Shown piece after piece: positions 1 through 8,060 of a stretch of DNA of 64,000 bases. This DNA comes from Azorhizobium sp965227945 (GTDB lineage: Bacteria; Pseudomonadota; Alphaproteobacteria; Rhizobiales; Xanthobacteraceae): the NCBI GenBank assembly GCA_965227945.1, contig CBDDGQ010000006.1:310001-374000 (forward strand), read 5' to 3'. The position numbers were made by a program, and so were the translations under genes. Numbering within the stretch: the stretch's first letter is position 1; every line of letters begins with the position of its first letter. A model generated the notes under the pieces. It saw only the letters and a list, made by a program, of their open reading frames with translations. It did not search any database and had not been told where the DNA came from.

Positions 1-58
1 CGTCTCGCAACGAGGCGGCCCGGCGATGCCGTTTGCGACACTGTCTGTCGCGGCACTC

Positions 59-748
59 TCAATTGACCTTGATAAGTTCCATCAAGCTTCTCAGATCCCC
101 ACCGTCCGCCTGCTGCTTCTGGTAATAGAAGTCCCAGGCTTTGCGCTTGGGGTCACGCAGGCCGATGGTGACAGCGTTCACCTCGCTCTCTTCCGGCGCA
201 TTGTCCCGATACGCACTCGGCTGGACGGTGTGGGCGTCGGCCCGGGCCAGTTCCAGCATCCGGTTCTGCTCCTCGCGTTGCGGCGCGTAATTGGCGCTCC
301 ACTTGTTGCGTCCCGTAGCGTGACGCCCCGCATTTGCGTGGGCCACCCGCACGGCACCATCACTGGCGGGAATCCCGATCCCGAAGGTGCATCCGTTCAT
401 GTCGCCGGTGAACATGATGTCGGCGGCGTGCAAGAGCGTCATATTCTGCACGGAATTGTCTTTGTAGGGGCAGATGTAGGCGGGGAACGCCTTTCGATTT
501 CCGGCGGTTGCGGGGCGCACCTCGAGCATCTTCGCGGGAACTTCCCAGAAGGATATCCTGCTGCGCGAAATGGCGAAGCGTTGCAGGGCGTTTCCCCGCT
601 TCTGCCGCGTGACCGTCTTGAAATCCTTGGTGACGTCGACGAATTCCACCAAAATAGTATGGTCGCTCCGTCTCATGTCCGGGGTGGGGTTCTCCAGGGA
701 TGCGTGGAGCGTCAGCAAGTTCTTGCGGATGTATTCCAGATCGACCAT
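59..748 (-). CDS. Uncharacterised protein with a Gly-Cys-Thr...His arrangement
   Basis: About 229 residues with no signal peptide or membrane segment, and no family recognised with confidence. Around residue 120 it reads TGDMNGCTFGIG, followed 17 residues after the Cys by a His (VRVAHANAG). A Cys in a GC(T) turn with a His 12-15 residues later on the next strand is the catalytic layout of CNF1/BLF1-type glutamine deamidases. The resemblance is local and could be chance. The ATG near 748 was preferred over an in-frame GTG four codons upstream because a GGGG stretch sits about 6 nt before the ATG, whereas the GTG has its purine run directly abutting. It lies at the window edge with no operon partner visible. 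The following ~250 bp up to apt hold no gene I can support. Confidence 0.6.
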   Translation of the reverse strand: MVDLEYIRKNLLTLHASLENPTPDMRRSDHTILVEFVDVTKDFKTVTRQKRGNALQRFAISRSRISFWEVPAKMLEVRPATAGNRKAFPAYICPYKDNSVQNMTLLHAADIMFTGDMNGCTFGIGIPASDGAVRVAHANAGRHATGRNKWSANYAPQREEQNRMLELARADAHTVQPSAYRDNAPEESEVNAVTIGLRDPKRKAWDFYYQKQQADGGDLRSLMELIKVN

Positions 749-1006
749 TGCATGCCCCACTCTCCATTTCGGAATCGCATTTATAGAGGTTTATGATGCC
801 GCAGAAAGGCTTGCCTCCGGCTCCCGAGGGCAGGACGACCCGAAAGCCCTTTGCCCGGCCCCACCGCCGGGATCGCCATCGGCGGGTCGTCGCCGCCGCG
901 CCGGCCCTGCCGAGGCCGGACGAGCGCTGACCGCCGGACGTCGCCTTCGCCCCGCTCGAGCCGACCGGTGGCCTGTCACTGGCGCCGGAACGAGGCGCTT
1001 CCGGGT

Positions 1007-1549
1007 CTAATGCCCCTCGAACGCCATCAGCGTGCGGACGGGGACATTCATGGCGCGCAGCTTCTCCGCCCCGCCCAGATCTGGCAGGTCGACGATGAAG
1101 CAGGCGGCGATCACCTCGGCACCGATCTGGCGCAGCAGCTTCACCGCGCCCTCGGCGGTGCCGCCGGTGGCGATGAGATCGTCCACCAGGATCACCCGCT
1201 CGCCGGGCTGCACCGCATCCACATGGATCTCCATCTCGTCATGGCCGTATTCCAGCGCATAGGCCATGCGCACGGTCTGATGCGGGAGCTTGCCCTTCTT
1301 GCGGATCGGCACGAAGCCGGCGGAGAGCTGGTGGGCCACCGCGCCGCCGACGATGAAGCCGCGCGCCTCGATGCCCGCCACCTTGTCGATCTTGGCGCCC
1401 GCCCAGGGCTGCACCAGTTCGTCCACGGTGCGGCGGAAGGCGCGGGCATTGCCCAGAAGGGTGGTGATGTCGCGGAACATCACGCCGGGCTTGGGATAAT
1501 CCGGGATGGAACGCACCACGGCGGCAAGGTCGAGGATCGGCGGCGTCAT
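1007..1549 (-). CDS. apt: Adenine phosphoribosyltransferase
   Basis: Purine salvage enzyme converting adenine and PRPP to AMP in the cytosol. The 180-residue protein starts MTPPILDLAAVVRSIPDYPKPG and has the family hallmarks: FRDITTLL near the N-terminus, the GIEARGFIVGG loop, and the PRPP-binding signature RVILVDDLIATGGTA. Length matches the usual 170-180 residues. An upstream in-frame ORF of 78 codons exists but lacks family similarity, so the ATG at 1549 is chosen. It is a single gene, divergent from the thioredoxin/ccdA pair. Confidence 0.96.
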   Translation of the reverse strand: MTPPILDLAAVVRSIPDYPKPGVMFRDITTLLGNARAFRRTVDELVQPWAGAKIDKVAGIEARGFIVGGAVAHQLSAGFVPIRKKGKLPHQTVRMAYALEYGHDEMEIHVDAVQPGERVILVDDLIATGGTAEGAVKLLRQIGAEVIAACFIVDLPDLGGAEKLRAMNVPVRTLMAFEGH

Positions 1550-1727
1550 GGAGGCCTCGCGGCGAAGGGCGATGGATCCCTGCCGCCTAACACCCTTTCG
1601 CCCTGGGCACAAAGCCCGCGATGCCGAAAGCGTGCGCGGGGCCGATGATCTGTCGCCCGCAGGGGGGCGTAGGAGGTGCATTCCACCCAGGGGCGCCGCG
1701 CCGGCGCCCGGTTCCGGACCCTGCGCC

Positions 1728-2126
1728 ATGCTGATGACCCGCCGAAGCTTCGCCCGTCTCGCCCTCGCCCTGCCGCTGGCCACAGCTGCCGCCCCGGCCT
1801 TCGCGGCGCCGGCCTTCCAGCCCTACACGCCGGCCGCGTTTGCCGCCGCGGTGAAGGCCGGCGGGCCGGTCTATGTGCATGTGTTCGCGCCCTGGTGCCT
1901 GCAATGCCGGGCGCAGGAGGGCATCCTCAGCGGCCTGCTGGCCGATCCGCGCTATGCCAATGCCACCTTCCTGCGGGTGGCCTATGACGACCAGAAGGAT
2001 GTGGTGGCGCAGCTCAATGTGCCGCGCTCGACTCTGATCGCGTTTCGCGGCGGCAAGGAGACCGGGCGCATGTCGTGGGGCGTGACCGCGGACGCGGTGG
2101 AAAAGGTCCTGAACTCGGCCAGCTGA
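1728..2126 (+). CDS. Exported thioredoxin-fold protein (WCLQC)
   Basis: 132 residues. The N-terminus TRRSFARLALALPLAT followed by an Ala-rich AxA-type cleavage region looks like a (possibly Tat) signal peptide, so the mature domain should act in the periplasm. The redox motif is WCLQC near residue 57 in the context FAPWCLQCRAQE. A later cis-Pro region (NVPRSTLIAF) fits a thioredoxin fold. It lies 43 bp upstream of a ccdA-type electron carrier on the same strand, which suggests that CcdA keeps it reduced. It could be a cytochrome c maturation factor or a general periplasmic reductant. The start was chosen because the signal peptide begins there; the open frame extends further upstream. Confidence 0.85.
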   Translation: MLMTRRSFARLALALPLATAAAPAFAAPAFQPYTPAAFAAAVKAGGPVYVHVFAPWCLQCRAQEGILSGLLADPRYANATFLRVAYDDQKDVVAQLNVPRSTLIAFRGGKETGRMSWGVTADAVEKVLNSAS

Positions 2127-2169
2127 AAGGAACCGCCCCGGCCCTCAGGCCGCCCGGCGGACACATGTC

Positions 2170-2877
2170 ATGATCTATGCGCTGAGCTTCCTCGCCGGCC
2201 TGCTGACCATTCTCAATCCGTGCGTCCTGCCGTTGGTCCCGGTGGTGGTGGCGGGCGCCGCTGCCTCCAATCGCCTCGGCCCTCTGGCTTTGGCCCTGGG
2301 GCTGGCCGCCAGTTTCGCGGTGAGCGGGGCGATCCTGGCCTCGCTGGGCATCGAGTTCGGCGAATCCCGCGGACTGCGGGTGGCGGCGGCGGTATTGCTA
2401 TTGCTGGCCGGCCTCGCCCTTCTGATCCCGGCGCTGGGCGCGCGGCTGGGCGTCGGGCTGGCGCCACTGTCCGCCCTCGCCGGGCGGTGGGCGGGCGGGG
2501 TGTCCTCCGGTCTGCTGGGCAATTTCGCCACCGGCGCGCTGCTGGGCCTGGCCTGGGCGCCCTGCGTCGGGCCGACCCTCGGCGCGGCCTTCGCGCTGGC
2601 CGCCTCGGGCGGCTCCAAGACGGAAGCCGCCGCCGCCATGGCGGTGTTCGCGCTGGGGGCGGCGCTCTCGCTCCTCATCGCCGGGACCGGCATCGGCTAT
2701 CTGGCGAGCCGCGCCCGCGGGCGCCTCGCCGGCGCGGCGGCGCTGAGCCGCCGGGTGTTCGGCGGCGCGCTCGTTCTGGTGGCGCTGCTGATCCTCACCG
2801 GCCTCGACAAGGTGGTGGAAGGCGCGGTGGTGCAGGCGCTGCCCGACTGGTTCGTGACCCTGGCCACCCGGTTCTGA
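2170..2877 (+). CDS. ccdA: Cytochrome c biogenesis protein CcdA / DsbD transmembrane domain
   Basis: 235-residue inner-membrane protein that passes electrons from cytoplasmic thioredoxin to periplasmic thiol partners. Two Cys-containing motifs typical of the family lie in helices: LNPCVLPLVPVV near residue 17 and LAWAPCVGPTLG near residue 130. About six hydrophobic segments are visible and the length is usual for the short CcdA form. It follows the exported thioredoxin-like gene closely, so the two probably form a transcription unit in which CcdA is the membrane electron carrier and the thioredoxin its periplasmic acceptor. Confidence 0.93.
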   Translation: MIYALSFLAGLLTILNPCVLPLVPVVVAGAAASNRLGPLALALGLAASFAVSGAILASLGIEFGESRGLRVAAAVLLLLAGLALLIPALGARLGVGLAPLSALAGRWAGGVSSGLLGNFATGALLGLAWAPCVGPTLGAAFALAASGGSKTEAAAAMAVFALGAALSLLIAGTGIGYLASRARGRLAGAAALSRRVFGGALVLVALLILTGLDKVVEGAVVQALPDWFVTLATRF

Positions 2878-3222
2878 GGGGCGGCGCCAGGCGGGCGCTT
2901 CGGTCCCACGTTGCCCGCAGAGCGGCGGAGGTCCGGCGCCCGGCCATCAGTCCCGGAGAGACACCCGCAGGCGGGCGGCACGTCGCAGATGCGTGCGGCC
3001 CCGATCGGTTCGCGCCTGACCAGCATTGCCCGGACCGACCCTGCCGGGACCCGTCGGCACCGGCGCGGATGCCCGGCTGCACGGCGCGCCAGGGGTTGAG
3101 GGGCGGCGACCGGAGGGCCGGTCACGCGCCCGCCCCCGCAGCGACATCCCGCCAACAAAAAGGGCTCCCGAAGGAGCCCGTTTCGCGCGGTGCATAGGCA
3201 CCCAAGATCGGTGGTGGAACCC
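2878..3222. other. Gene-free stretch between ccdA and petC
   Basis: 345 bp between the convergent ccdA and petC. Open frames here are shadows without a recognisable start or composition. The only structure I can support is the petC-side terminator at 3157-3179. Confidence 0.5.
3157..3179 (-). terminator. Intrinsic terminator of the pet operon
   Basis: Read on the minus strand there is a perfect 7-bp GC-rich stem (GGGCTCC/GGAGCCC, loop TTCG) followed directly by five T residues. It sits 44 bp beyond the petC stop codon, as expected for the end of the petABC transcript. Confidence 0.85.
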
Positions 3223-4059
3223 TCAGTGCGAGATGTTCTTCCACACCTTCTTCTTGGTGAAATAGAGCAGGCCGGAGAGCACGATCAGGAAGATGAATAC
3301 CTGGAAGCCCATGCGCTTGCGGGCGTCAAGATGCGGCTCGGCGACCCACATGAGATAGGCCGACACGTCGCGGGAATATTGGTCCACGGTGGTCGGGCTG
3401 CCGTCGGTATATTCCACCTGCCCGTCGCTCAAGGGCTTGGGCATGGCGATCTGGTGGCCGGGGAAATACTTGTTGTAATGCAGGCCGGACTGCACCTTCA
3501 CGCCCTCGGGGGGATCCACATAGCCGTTCAGCAGCGCGTGGATATAGTCCACGCCGCCTTCCTGATACTGGGTGAAGGCATCGGTGATGAAGCCGGGGAA
3601 GCCCACGTGGGAGCCACGGGCCTTGGCGATCACCGACATATCCGGCGGCAGCGCGCCGCCATTAGCGACGCGGGCCGCGGCATCATTGGGGAACGGCGCC
3701 GGCCAGTGGTCCGACAGCCGGCCGGGGCGCTGGAACATCTCGCCCTGGTCGTTGGGGCCATCGGTGATCTGGTATTCGCTCGCCACCGCCTTGGCCTGGC
3801 CTTCCGTGAAGTCCGGTCCGCCCTCTTGGGCGAGATTGCGGAAATACAGGAAGTTGGCCGAGTGGCACGAGGCGCAGACCTCGCGGAACACCTTGAACCC
3901 ACGCTGCAGCTGCGCGGGGTCATAGGTGCCGAAGGGGCCGGCGAACGACCAGGATTCCCGATGGGGAAGGTCGTCATGGCCGCCTTCGGCCGCCCGCGCC
4001 GGCGCGCCGAATACGAGTGCCGCCGCGACGGCACCGAAGAGAATGGTCTTTTTCATCAT
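3223..4059 (-). CDS. petC: Cytochrome c1, bc1 complex
   Basis: Haem-c subunit of ubiquinol:cytochrome c oxidoreductase, anchored in the inner membrane with its haem domain in the periplasm. The 278-residue product begins MMKKTILFGAV with a signal peptide ending ARAAEGG. It has the haem-binding motif CASCH at residues 62-66, a distal PPDMS region typical of the Met ligand segment, and one C-terminal helix (FIFLIVLSGLLYF) followed by KKKVWK. The gene lies 20 bp downstream of petB with GGAGAG upstream of tandem ATGs; either ATG could be used. Unlike the fused fbcH of Bradyrhizobium, cytochrome b and c1 are separate genes here. Confidence 0.96.
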   Translation of the reverse strand: MMKKTILFGAVAAALVFGAPARAAEGGHDDLPHRESWSFAGPFGTYDPAQLQRGFKVFREVCASCHSANFLYFRNLAQEGGPDFTEGQAKAVASEYQITDGPNDQGEMFQRPGRLSDHWPAPFPNDAAARVANGGALPPDMSVIAKARGSHVGFPGFITDAFTQYQEGGVDYIHALLNGYVDPPEGVKVQSGLHYNKYFPGHQIAMPKPLSDGQVEYTDGSPTTVDQYSRDVSAYLMWVAEPHLDARKRMGFQVFIFLIVLSGLLYFTKKKVWKNISH

Positions 4060-4079
4060 TTCTCTCTCCGCCTGTCCGC

Positions 4080-5351
4080 TCAGCCCTTGGTCTGCGGGGC
4101 GGATGCCCCGGCAACGACCGTCGCGCCACCCTTGGCCAAGACCGCGTCGGCGATCGAGGCCGGGAGAGGCTTCGGGCGCTCGATCAGGCCGAGCACCGGC
4201 AGGATGATGAGGAAGTGAACGAAGTAATAGGCCGTCAGAATGCGCGAGGCGATCACGTATCCGCCTTCCGCCGGCTGCGAGCCCAGGTAGCCGAGGCCCA
4301 CCGCCACCACCGCGAAGATCCAGAAGAACTGGCGGTACAGGGGACGATAGCGGGCCGAGCGCACCTTGGAGGTGTCGAGCCAGGGCAGGAAGGCGAGCAC
4401 CACGATGGCGCCGAACATGCACAGCACGCCGCCGAGCTTGCTCGGGATCGAGCGCAGGATCGCGTAGAACGGCAGGAAGTACCATTCAGGCACGATGTGC
4501 GCCGGGGTCGAGAGCGGGTTCGCCGGGATATAGTTGTCGGGATGGCCCATGTAGTTGGGCGTGTAGAAGATGAACCACGCGAAGAACAGCAGGAACACCA
4601 CCATCGCGAAGGCGTCCTTGATGGTGGCGTAGGGCGTGAAGGGCACGGTGTCCTTCGCGAGGTTCTTCACATCGATGCCGTCCGGATTGTTCTGGCCCAC
4701 GTGGTGCAGCGCCCAGATATGCAGGACGACGACGCCCGCGATCATGAACGGCAGCAGATAGTGCAGCGAGAAGAAGCGGTTCAGCGTGGGGTCGCCCACC
4801 GAATAGCCGCCCCACAGCCACTGGACGATGGTCTCGCCGATACCGGGGATGGCCGAGAACAAATTGGTGATGACGGTGGCGCCCCAGTAGGACATCTGGC
4901 CCCAGGGCAGCACGTAGCCCATGAAGGCGGTGGCCATCATCAGCACATAGATGATCACGCCGAGGATCCACAGCACTTCGCGGGGCGCCTTGTAGGAGCC
5001 GTAATAGAGGCCGCGGAAGATGTGGATGTAGACGGCGATGAAGAACATCGAGGCGCCGTTGGCGTGGATGTAGCGGATCATCCACCCGTAATCCACGTCG
5101 CGCATGATGTGCTCGACGCGGGCGAACGCGATCGGGGCGTAGGCCGCATAATGCATCGCCAGCACCACGCCGGAGACGATCTGCACCACCAGCATCAGGC
5201 TGAGGATCGCGCCGAAGGTCCAAAAATAGTTGAGATTTTTGGGCACCGGATAGGCGATGGCGCTGGAATGCACCAGGCCCACAAGCGGCAACCGGCTTTC
5301 AAACCAGCGCGCCAGCTTGCTCTTGGGCTGGTAGGTGGAGTGTCCTTCCAT
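4080..5351 (-). CDS. petB: Cytochrome b, bc1 complex
   Basis: 423-residue di-haem membrane subunit carrying the quinol oxidation and quinone reduction sites. Visible hallmarks are WTFGAILSLMLVVQIVSG in the first helix, paired His residues in helices B and D (AMHYAAYAP; HANGASMFF; LLPFMIAGVVVLHIWALH), the GWGGYSVG-type loop written WLWGGYSVGDPTL, and the Qo-site motif PEWYFLPFYAILR. It is the middle gene of petA-petB-petC, 35 bp after petA and 20 bp before petC, consistent with stoichiometric co-expression. Full length for the family. Confidence 0.97.
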   Translation of the reverse strand: MEGHSTYQPKSKLARWFESRLPLVGLVHSSAIAYPVPKNLNYFWTFGAILSLMLVVQIVSGVVLAMHYAAYAPIAFARVEHIMRDVDYGWMIRYIHANGASMFFIAVYIHIFRGLYYGSYKAPREVLWILGVIIYVLMMATAFMGYVLPWGQMSYWGATVITNLFSAIPGIGETIVQWLWGGYSVGDPTLNRFFSLHYLLPFMIAGVVVLHIWALHHVGQNNPDGIDVKNLAKDTVPFTPYATIKDAFAMVVFLLFFAWFIFYTPNYMGHPDNYIPANPLSTPAHIVPEWYFLPFYAILRSIPSKLGGVLCMFGAIVVLAFLPWLDTSKVRSARYRPLYRQFFWIFAVVAVGLGYLGSQPAEGGYVIASRILTAYYFVHFLIILPVLGLIERPKPLPASIADAVLAKGGATVVAGASAPQTKG

Positions 5352-5386
5352 GGGGCCAACCTTTTATTGAACAGGCGACGCGCGCG

Positions 5387-5911
5387 TCAGCCGATCGTGA
5401 TCTTGCTGTCGGAAACGAAGGAATAAGGCGGCACCGCCAGATTGAGCGGCGCAGGACCGACGCGGACGCGGCCCGACGAATCATATTGCGAGCCGTGGCA
5501 GGGGCAGAACCAGCCGTCGTAATTGCCCTGATGGCCGATCGGCACGCAGCCCAGATGGGTGCAGATGCCCACCACCACCAGCCAATTGTCGTGGCCCTTC
5601 TTCACCCGGTCCTGGTCGGCCTGGGGATCCGGCAGGCTGTTGAGCGGCACGGCGCGGGCCAGCTCCACGTCCTTGGGGGCGCGGTTGAAGATGAAGATGG
5701 GCTTGCCGCGCCACTGGGTGGTGATGATCTGGCCTTCCTGGATCGGCGACAGGTCCACCTCGGTGGTGGACAAAGCGAGCACCGACTTGTCCGGCTGAAG
5801 CTGAGAGACGAAGGGCCAGACCATCCCCGCCACGCCAACAGCGCCCACGGCACCGGTCGCGATGTACAGGAAATCCCGGCGGGTGGTTTGGGTCGTCTCC
5901 GTATGTGCCAC
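5387..5911 (-). CDS. petA: Rieske iron-sulfur protein, bc1 complex
   Basis: The [2Fe-2S] subunit that takes the first electron from quinol. A Tat-type N-terminus (TTRRDFLYIATGAVGAVGVA) serves as signal and membrane anchor. The cluster-binding motifs are CTHLGC and CPCHGSQYD near residues 117-143. The start chosen is GTG at 5911, which has GAGGA about 8 nt upstream; an in-frame TTG five codons further upstream is the alternative and would place that purine run inside the gene. First gene of the bc1 operon; the 244 bp upstream up to trmL is the only place for its promoter, but I see no clear -35/-10. Confidence 0.94.
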   Translation of the reverse strand: MAHTETTQTTRRDFLYIATGAVGAVGVAGMVWPFVSQLQPDKSVLALSTTEVDLSPIQEGQIITTQWRGKPIFIFNRAPKDVELARAVPLNSLPDPQADQDRVKKGHDNWLVVVGICTHLGCVPIGHQGNYDGWFCPCHGSQYDSSGRVRVGPAPLNLAVPPYSFVSDSKITIG

Positions 5912-6170
5912 GGCGCTTTTCCTCAATCGTCAGTCCGTTCAGACCGTCGCGGCGCGCAGTGTCTGCGGGAAGAGCCCGCGCGGGTTGCCCCGAGTTCCGC
6001 GCGCGGCGCGAGGTCGAATGTGGCAACCCCCGCCAAAACGGCGAAGATGCACCTTCGAGCGCCTCTAATTGCACCCTCTCAAGCCCGTGTCCAGATCGCC
6101 GCCATGCGGCACGCGGTCCTGCCATCGCCATATTTGCGCCCGATCTGCGCCCGAACCGGAACGGAGCCCC

Positions 6171-6635
6171 ATGATTCTCGCTCTCTATTGCCCCGACATC
6201 GCTCAGAATGCCGGCACCTGCCTGCGCACCGGGGCTTGCCTGGGGGTGCCCGTGCACCTGATCGAACCGGCCGGATTTCCCATGAGCGGCGCCGCTTTTC
6301 GCCGCGCCGGCATGGATTATCTGGAGGCCGCCGACTGGCATCGCCACGCCTCCTTCGCCGCCTTCGAGGGGTGGCGCCGGGACGCCGGGCGGCGCCTGGT
6401 GCTGTTCACCACCAAGGCGGCCGCCCCGTTCCACAGTTTTACCTTTCAGCGCGACGACGTGCTGCTGTTCGGCCGCGAGAGCGCCGGCGTGCCGGACGAG
6501 GTGCACGACGTGGCCGATGCCCGCCTGCTGATCCCGCTGCGCCCCGGCCTGCGCTCGCTCAATGTGGCGGTGTCGGCCGCCATGGCGCTCGGCGAGGCGC
6601 TGCGGCAGACCGGCGGCTTTCCGGCCGCGGGCTGA
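6171..6635 (+). CDS. trmL: tRNA (cytidine/uridine-34-2'-O)-methyltransferase
   Basis: 154-residue SPOUT-family methylase that 2'-O-methylates the wobble base of certain tRNA-Leu isoacceptors. Seen here: the N-terminal LYCPDIAQNAGTCLRT, the LLFGRESAGVPDEV motif of the SAM-binding knot, and the C-terminal IPLRPGLRSLNVAVSAAMALGE, which form the usual TrmL trefoil-knot signature. Length is normal. The ATG at 6171 is chosen because the family begins exactly there. It is divergent from petA and 75 bp upstream of hemF on the same strand. Confidence 0.93.
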   Translation: MILALYCPDIAQNAGTCLRTGACLGVPVHLIEPAGFPMSGAAFRRAGMDYLEAADWHRHASFAAFEGWRRDAGRRLVLFTTKAAAPFHSFTFQRDDVLLFGRESAGVPDEVHDVADARLLIPLRPGLRSLNVAVSAAMALGEALRQTGGFPAAG

Positions 6636-6710
6636 CCCCAGCCGCGCCCGGCCCTTCCGCGCCGGTCGGCCGCGGGGTAGAACGCTCGCCCCTCTCCGCG
6701 GAGTGCCGCC

Positions 6711-7595
6711 ATGACCGCATCCGACCTCGACGCCCGCAAAGGCGAGGCCCGCGCCTGGTTCGAAGCGCTTCAGGGCCGCATCACCGCCGCCTTCGAGACC
6801 CTGGAGGACGCGGCGCCCGCGGCGCTCTATCCCGGGACGCCGGGGCGATTCGAACGCACGCCCTGGGACCGTACAGATCACAGCGGCGCGCCCGGCGGCG
6901 GCGGCACCATGGCCATGATGCGCGGCCGGCTGTTCGAGAAGGTGGGGGTGCACACCTCCACCGTGTTCGGCGAGTTCGCCCCGGAGTTTCGCGACCAGAT
7001 CCCCGGCGCTGCGGAGGATCCCCGCTTCTGGGCCTCCGGCATTTCGCTCATCGCCCATCTGCACTCGCCCCATGTGCCGGCGGTGCATATGAACACGCGC
7101 TTCGTGGTGACCACCAAGAGCTGGTTCGGTGGCGGCGCCGACCTCACCCCGGTGCTGGACCGCCGGCGCACCCAGGAGGACCCGGACACGCAGGCCTTTC
7201 ATGCGGCCTTCCAGGCGGCCTGCGCGCCCCACGCGGTGGCGGATTACCCGCGCTATAAGAGCTGGTGCGAGGAGTATTTCTTCCTGAAGCACCGCAACGA
7301 GCAGCGCGGCATCGGCGGCATTTTCTATGACTGGCTGAACAGCGGCGATTTCGCCGCCGATTTCGCCTTCACCCGCGACGTGGGCGCGGCCTTCCTGGAC
7401 ATCTATCCCCGTCTGGTGCGGGCGAATCTGGGGACGCCCTGGACCGAGGCGGATCGCGAGGAGCAATTGATTCGCCGCGGGCGATACGTGGAATTCAACC
7501 TGCTGTATGATCGCGGCACCATCTTCGGGCTGAAGACCGGCGGGAATGTCGCGTCGATCCTGTCGTCCATGCCGCCGCTGGTGAAATGGCCCTGA
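6711..7595 (+). CDS. hemF: Oxygen-dependent coproporphyrinogen III oxidase
   Basis: 294-residue cytosolic haem-biosynthesis enzyme that decarboxylates coproporphyrinogen III to protoporphyrinogen IX using O2. Family motifs seen: HTSTVFGEF, HMNTRFVVTTKSWFGGGADLTP split across residues ~125-145, FFLKHRNEQRGIGGIFYDWL, and the C-terminal GRYVEFNLLYDRGTIFGL. Length is typical. It follows trmL by 75 bp and may share its promoter. An aerobic enzyme beside the bc1 operon fits a respiring host. Confidence 0.96.
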   Translation: MTASDLDARKGEARAWFEALQGRITAAFETLEDAAPAALYPGTPGRFERTPWDRTDHSGAPGGGGTMAMMRGRLFEKVGVHTSTVFGEFAPEFRDQIPGAAEDPRFWASGISLIAHLHSPHVPAVHMNTRFVVTTKSWFGGGADLTPVLDRRRTQEDPDTQAFHAAFQAACAPHAVADYPRYKSWCEEYFFLKHRNEQRGIGGIFYDWLNSGDFAADFAFTRDVGAAFLDIYPRLVRANLGTPWTEADREEQLIRRGRYVEFNLLYDRGTIFGLKTGGNVASILSSMPPLVKWP

Positions 7596-7665
7596 CGCTG
7601 CGTCCTGTGATGGCAGTGTCATGCAACACCGCTAGGCCGGCGTGCCGTCCATCAGGAGATACGCC

Positions 7666-7875
7666 ATGGCTTTCGAACCGGGTGACATTGTTCAGCTTAA
7701 GTCTGGCAGCCCCGCCCTCACCGTGATCTCCGAGATCGGGGAAACCGTCGAGGTGGTGTGGTACGCCGACGAAGTGGGTGAATTCCGCACCAATTCTCTC
7801 CCCGCCGTCACCCTGGAAGCCCTCGAACTCGCCGAGTTCGAAGAGGAAGAGGAAGAGGACGAAGACGAGGCCTGA
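7666..7875 (+). CDS. DUF2158 family small protein
   Basis: 69 residues, cytosolic. The N-terminus MAFEPGDIVQLKSGSPALTV with a following VEVVWYAD strand is typical of the DUF2158 fold, a small SH3-like beta barrel of unknown function. The C-terminus is an acidic run of Glu and Asp. The start at 7666 is supported by AGGAGA 7 nt upstream; an upstream in-frame ATG at 7642 has no such site. Function unknown. Confidence 0.8.
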   Translation: MAFEPGDIVQLKSGSPALTVISEIGETVEVVWYADEVGEFRTNSLPAVTLEALELAEFEEEEEEDEDEA

Positions 7876-7932
7876 TCCACACCGCAGGATCGCCGCAGCC
7901 CGCGACGCTGATCGCGCCGGGTCGCCATGGGG

Positions 7933-8005
7933 GAGCCGCCCGGAATGACCTCCGGGCGGGAGCGGCTGCTTATTTGGGCGCAAGATGCCCGCACATCTTG
8001 CGCCC
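7933..8005. other. Two GC-rich hairpins between DUF2158 gene and cca
   Basis: A first inverted repeat (CCGCCCGGA/TCCGGGCGG) and then a perfect 12-bp stem at 7976-7987/7994-8005 (GGGCGCAAGATG and its complement, 6-nt loop) lie between convergent genes. Neither is followed by a convincing T-run on either strand, so a terminator role is possible but not shown. Confidence 0.4.
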
Positions 8006-8060
8006 GTCCGCCGTCGTCGCCTCAGCCCCCTCAGCTTCCGACCCCTCAGCTTCCGACCCC

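Noticed and set aside
26..796. 256-codon plus-strand frame opposite the first gene
   Set aside because: Antisense shadow of the 59-748 gene; no family pattern and no ribosome site.
4017..5426. 469-codon plus-strand frame rich in His, Arg and Glu
   Set aside because: Exact antisense of petB, which has unmistakable cytochrome b motifs.
5481..7622. 713-codon minus-strand frame
   Set aside because: Antisense to trmL and hemF; composition is that of a shadow frame.
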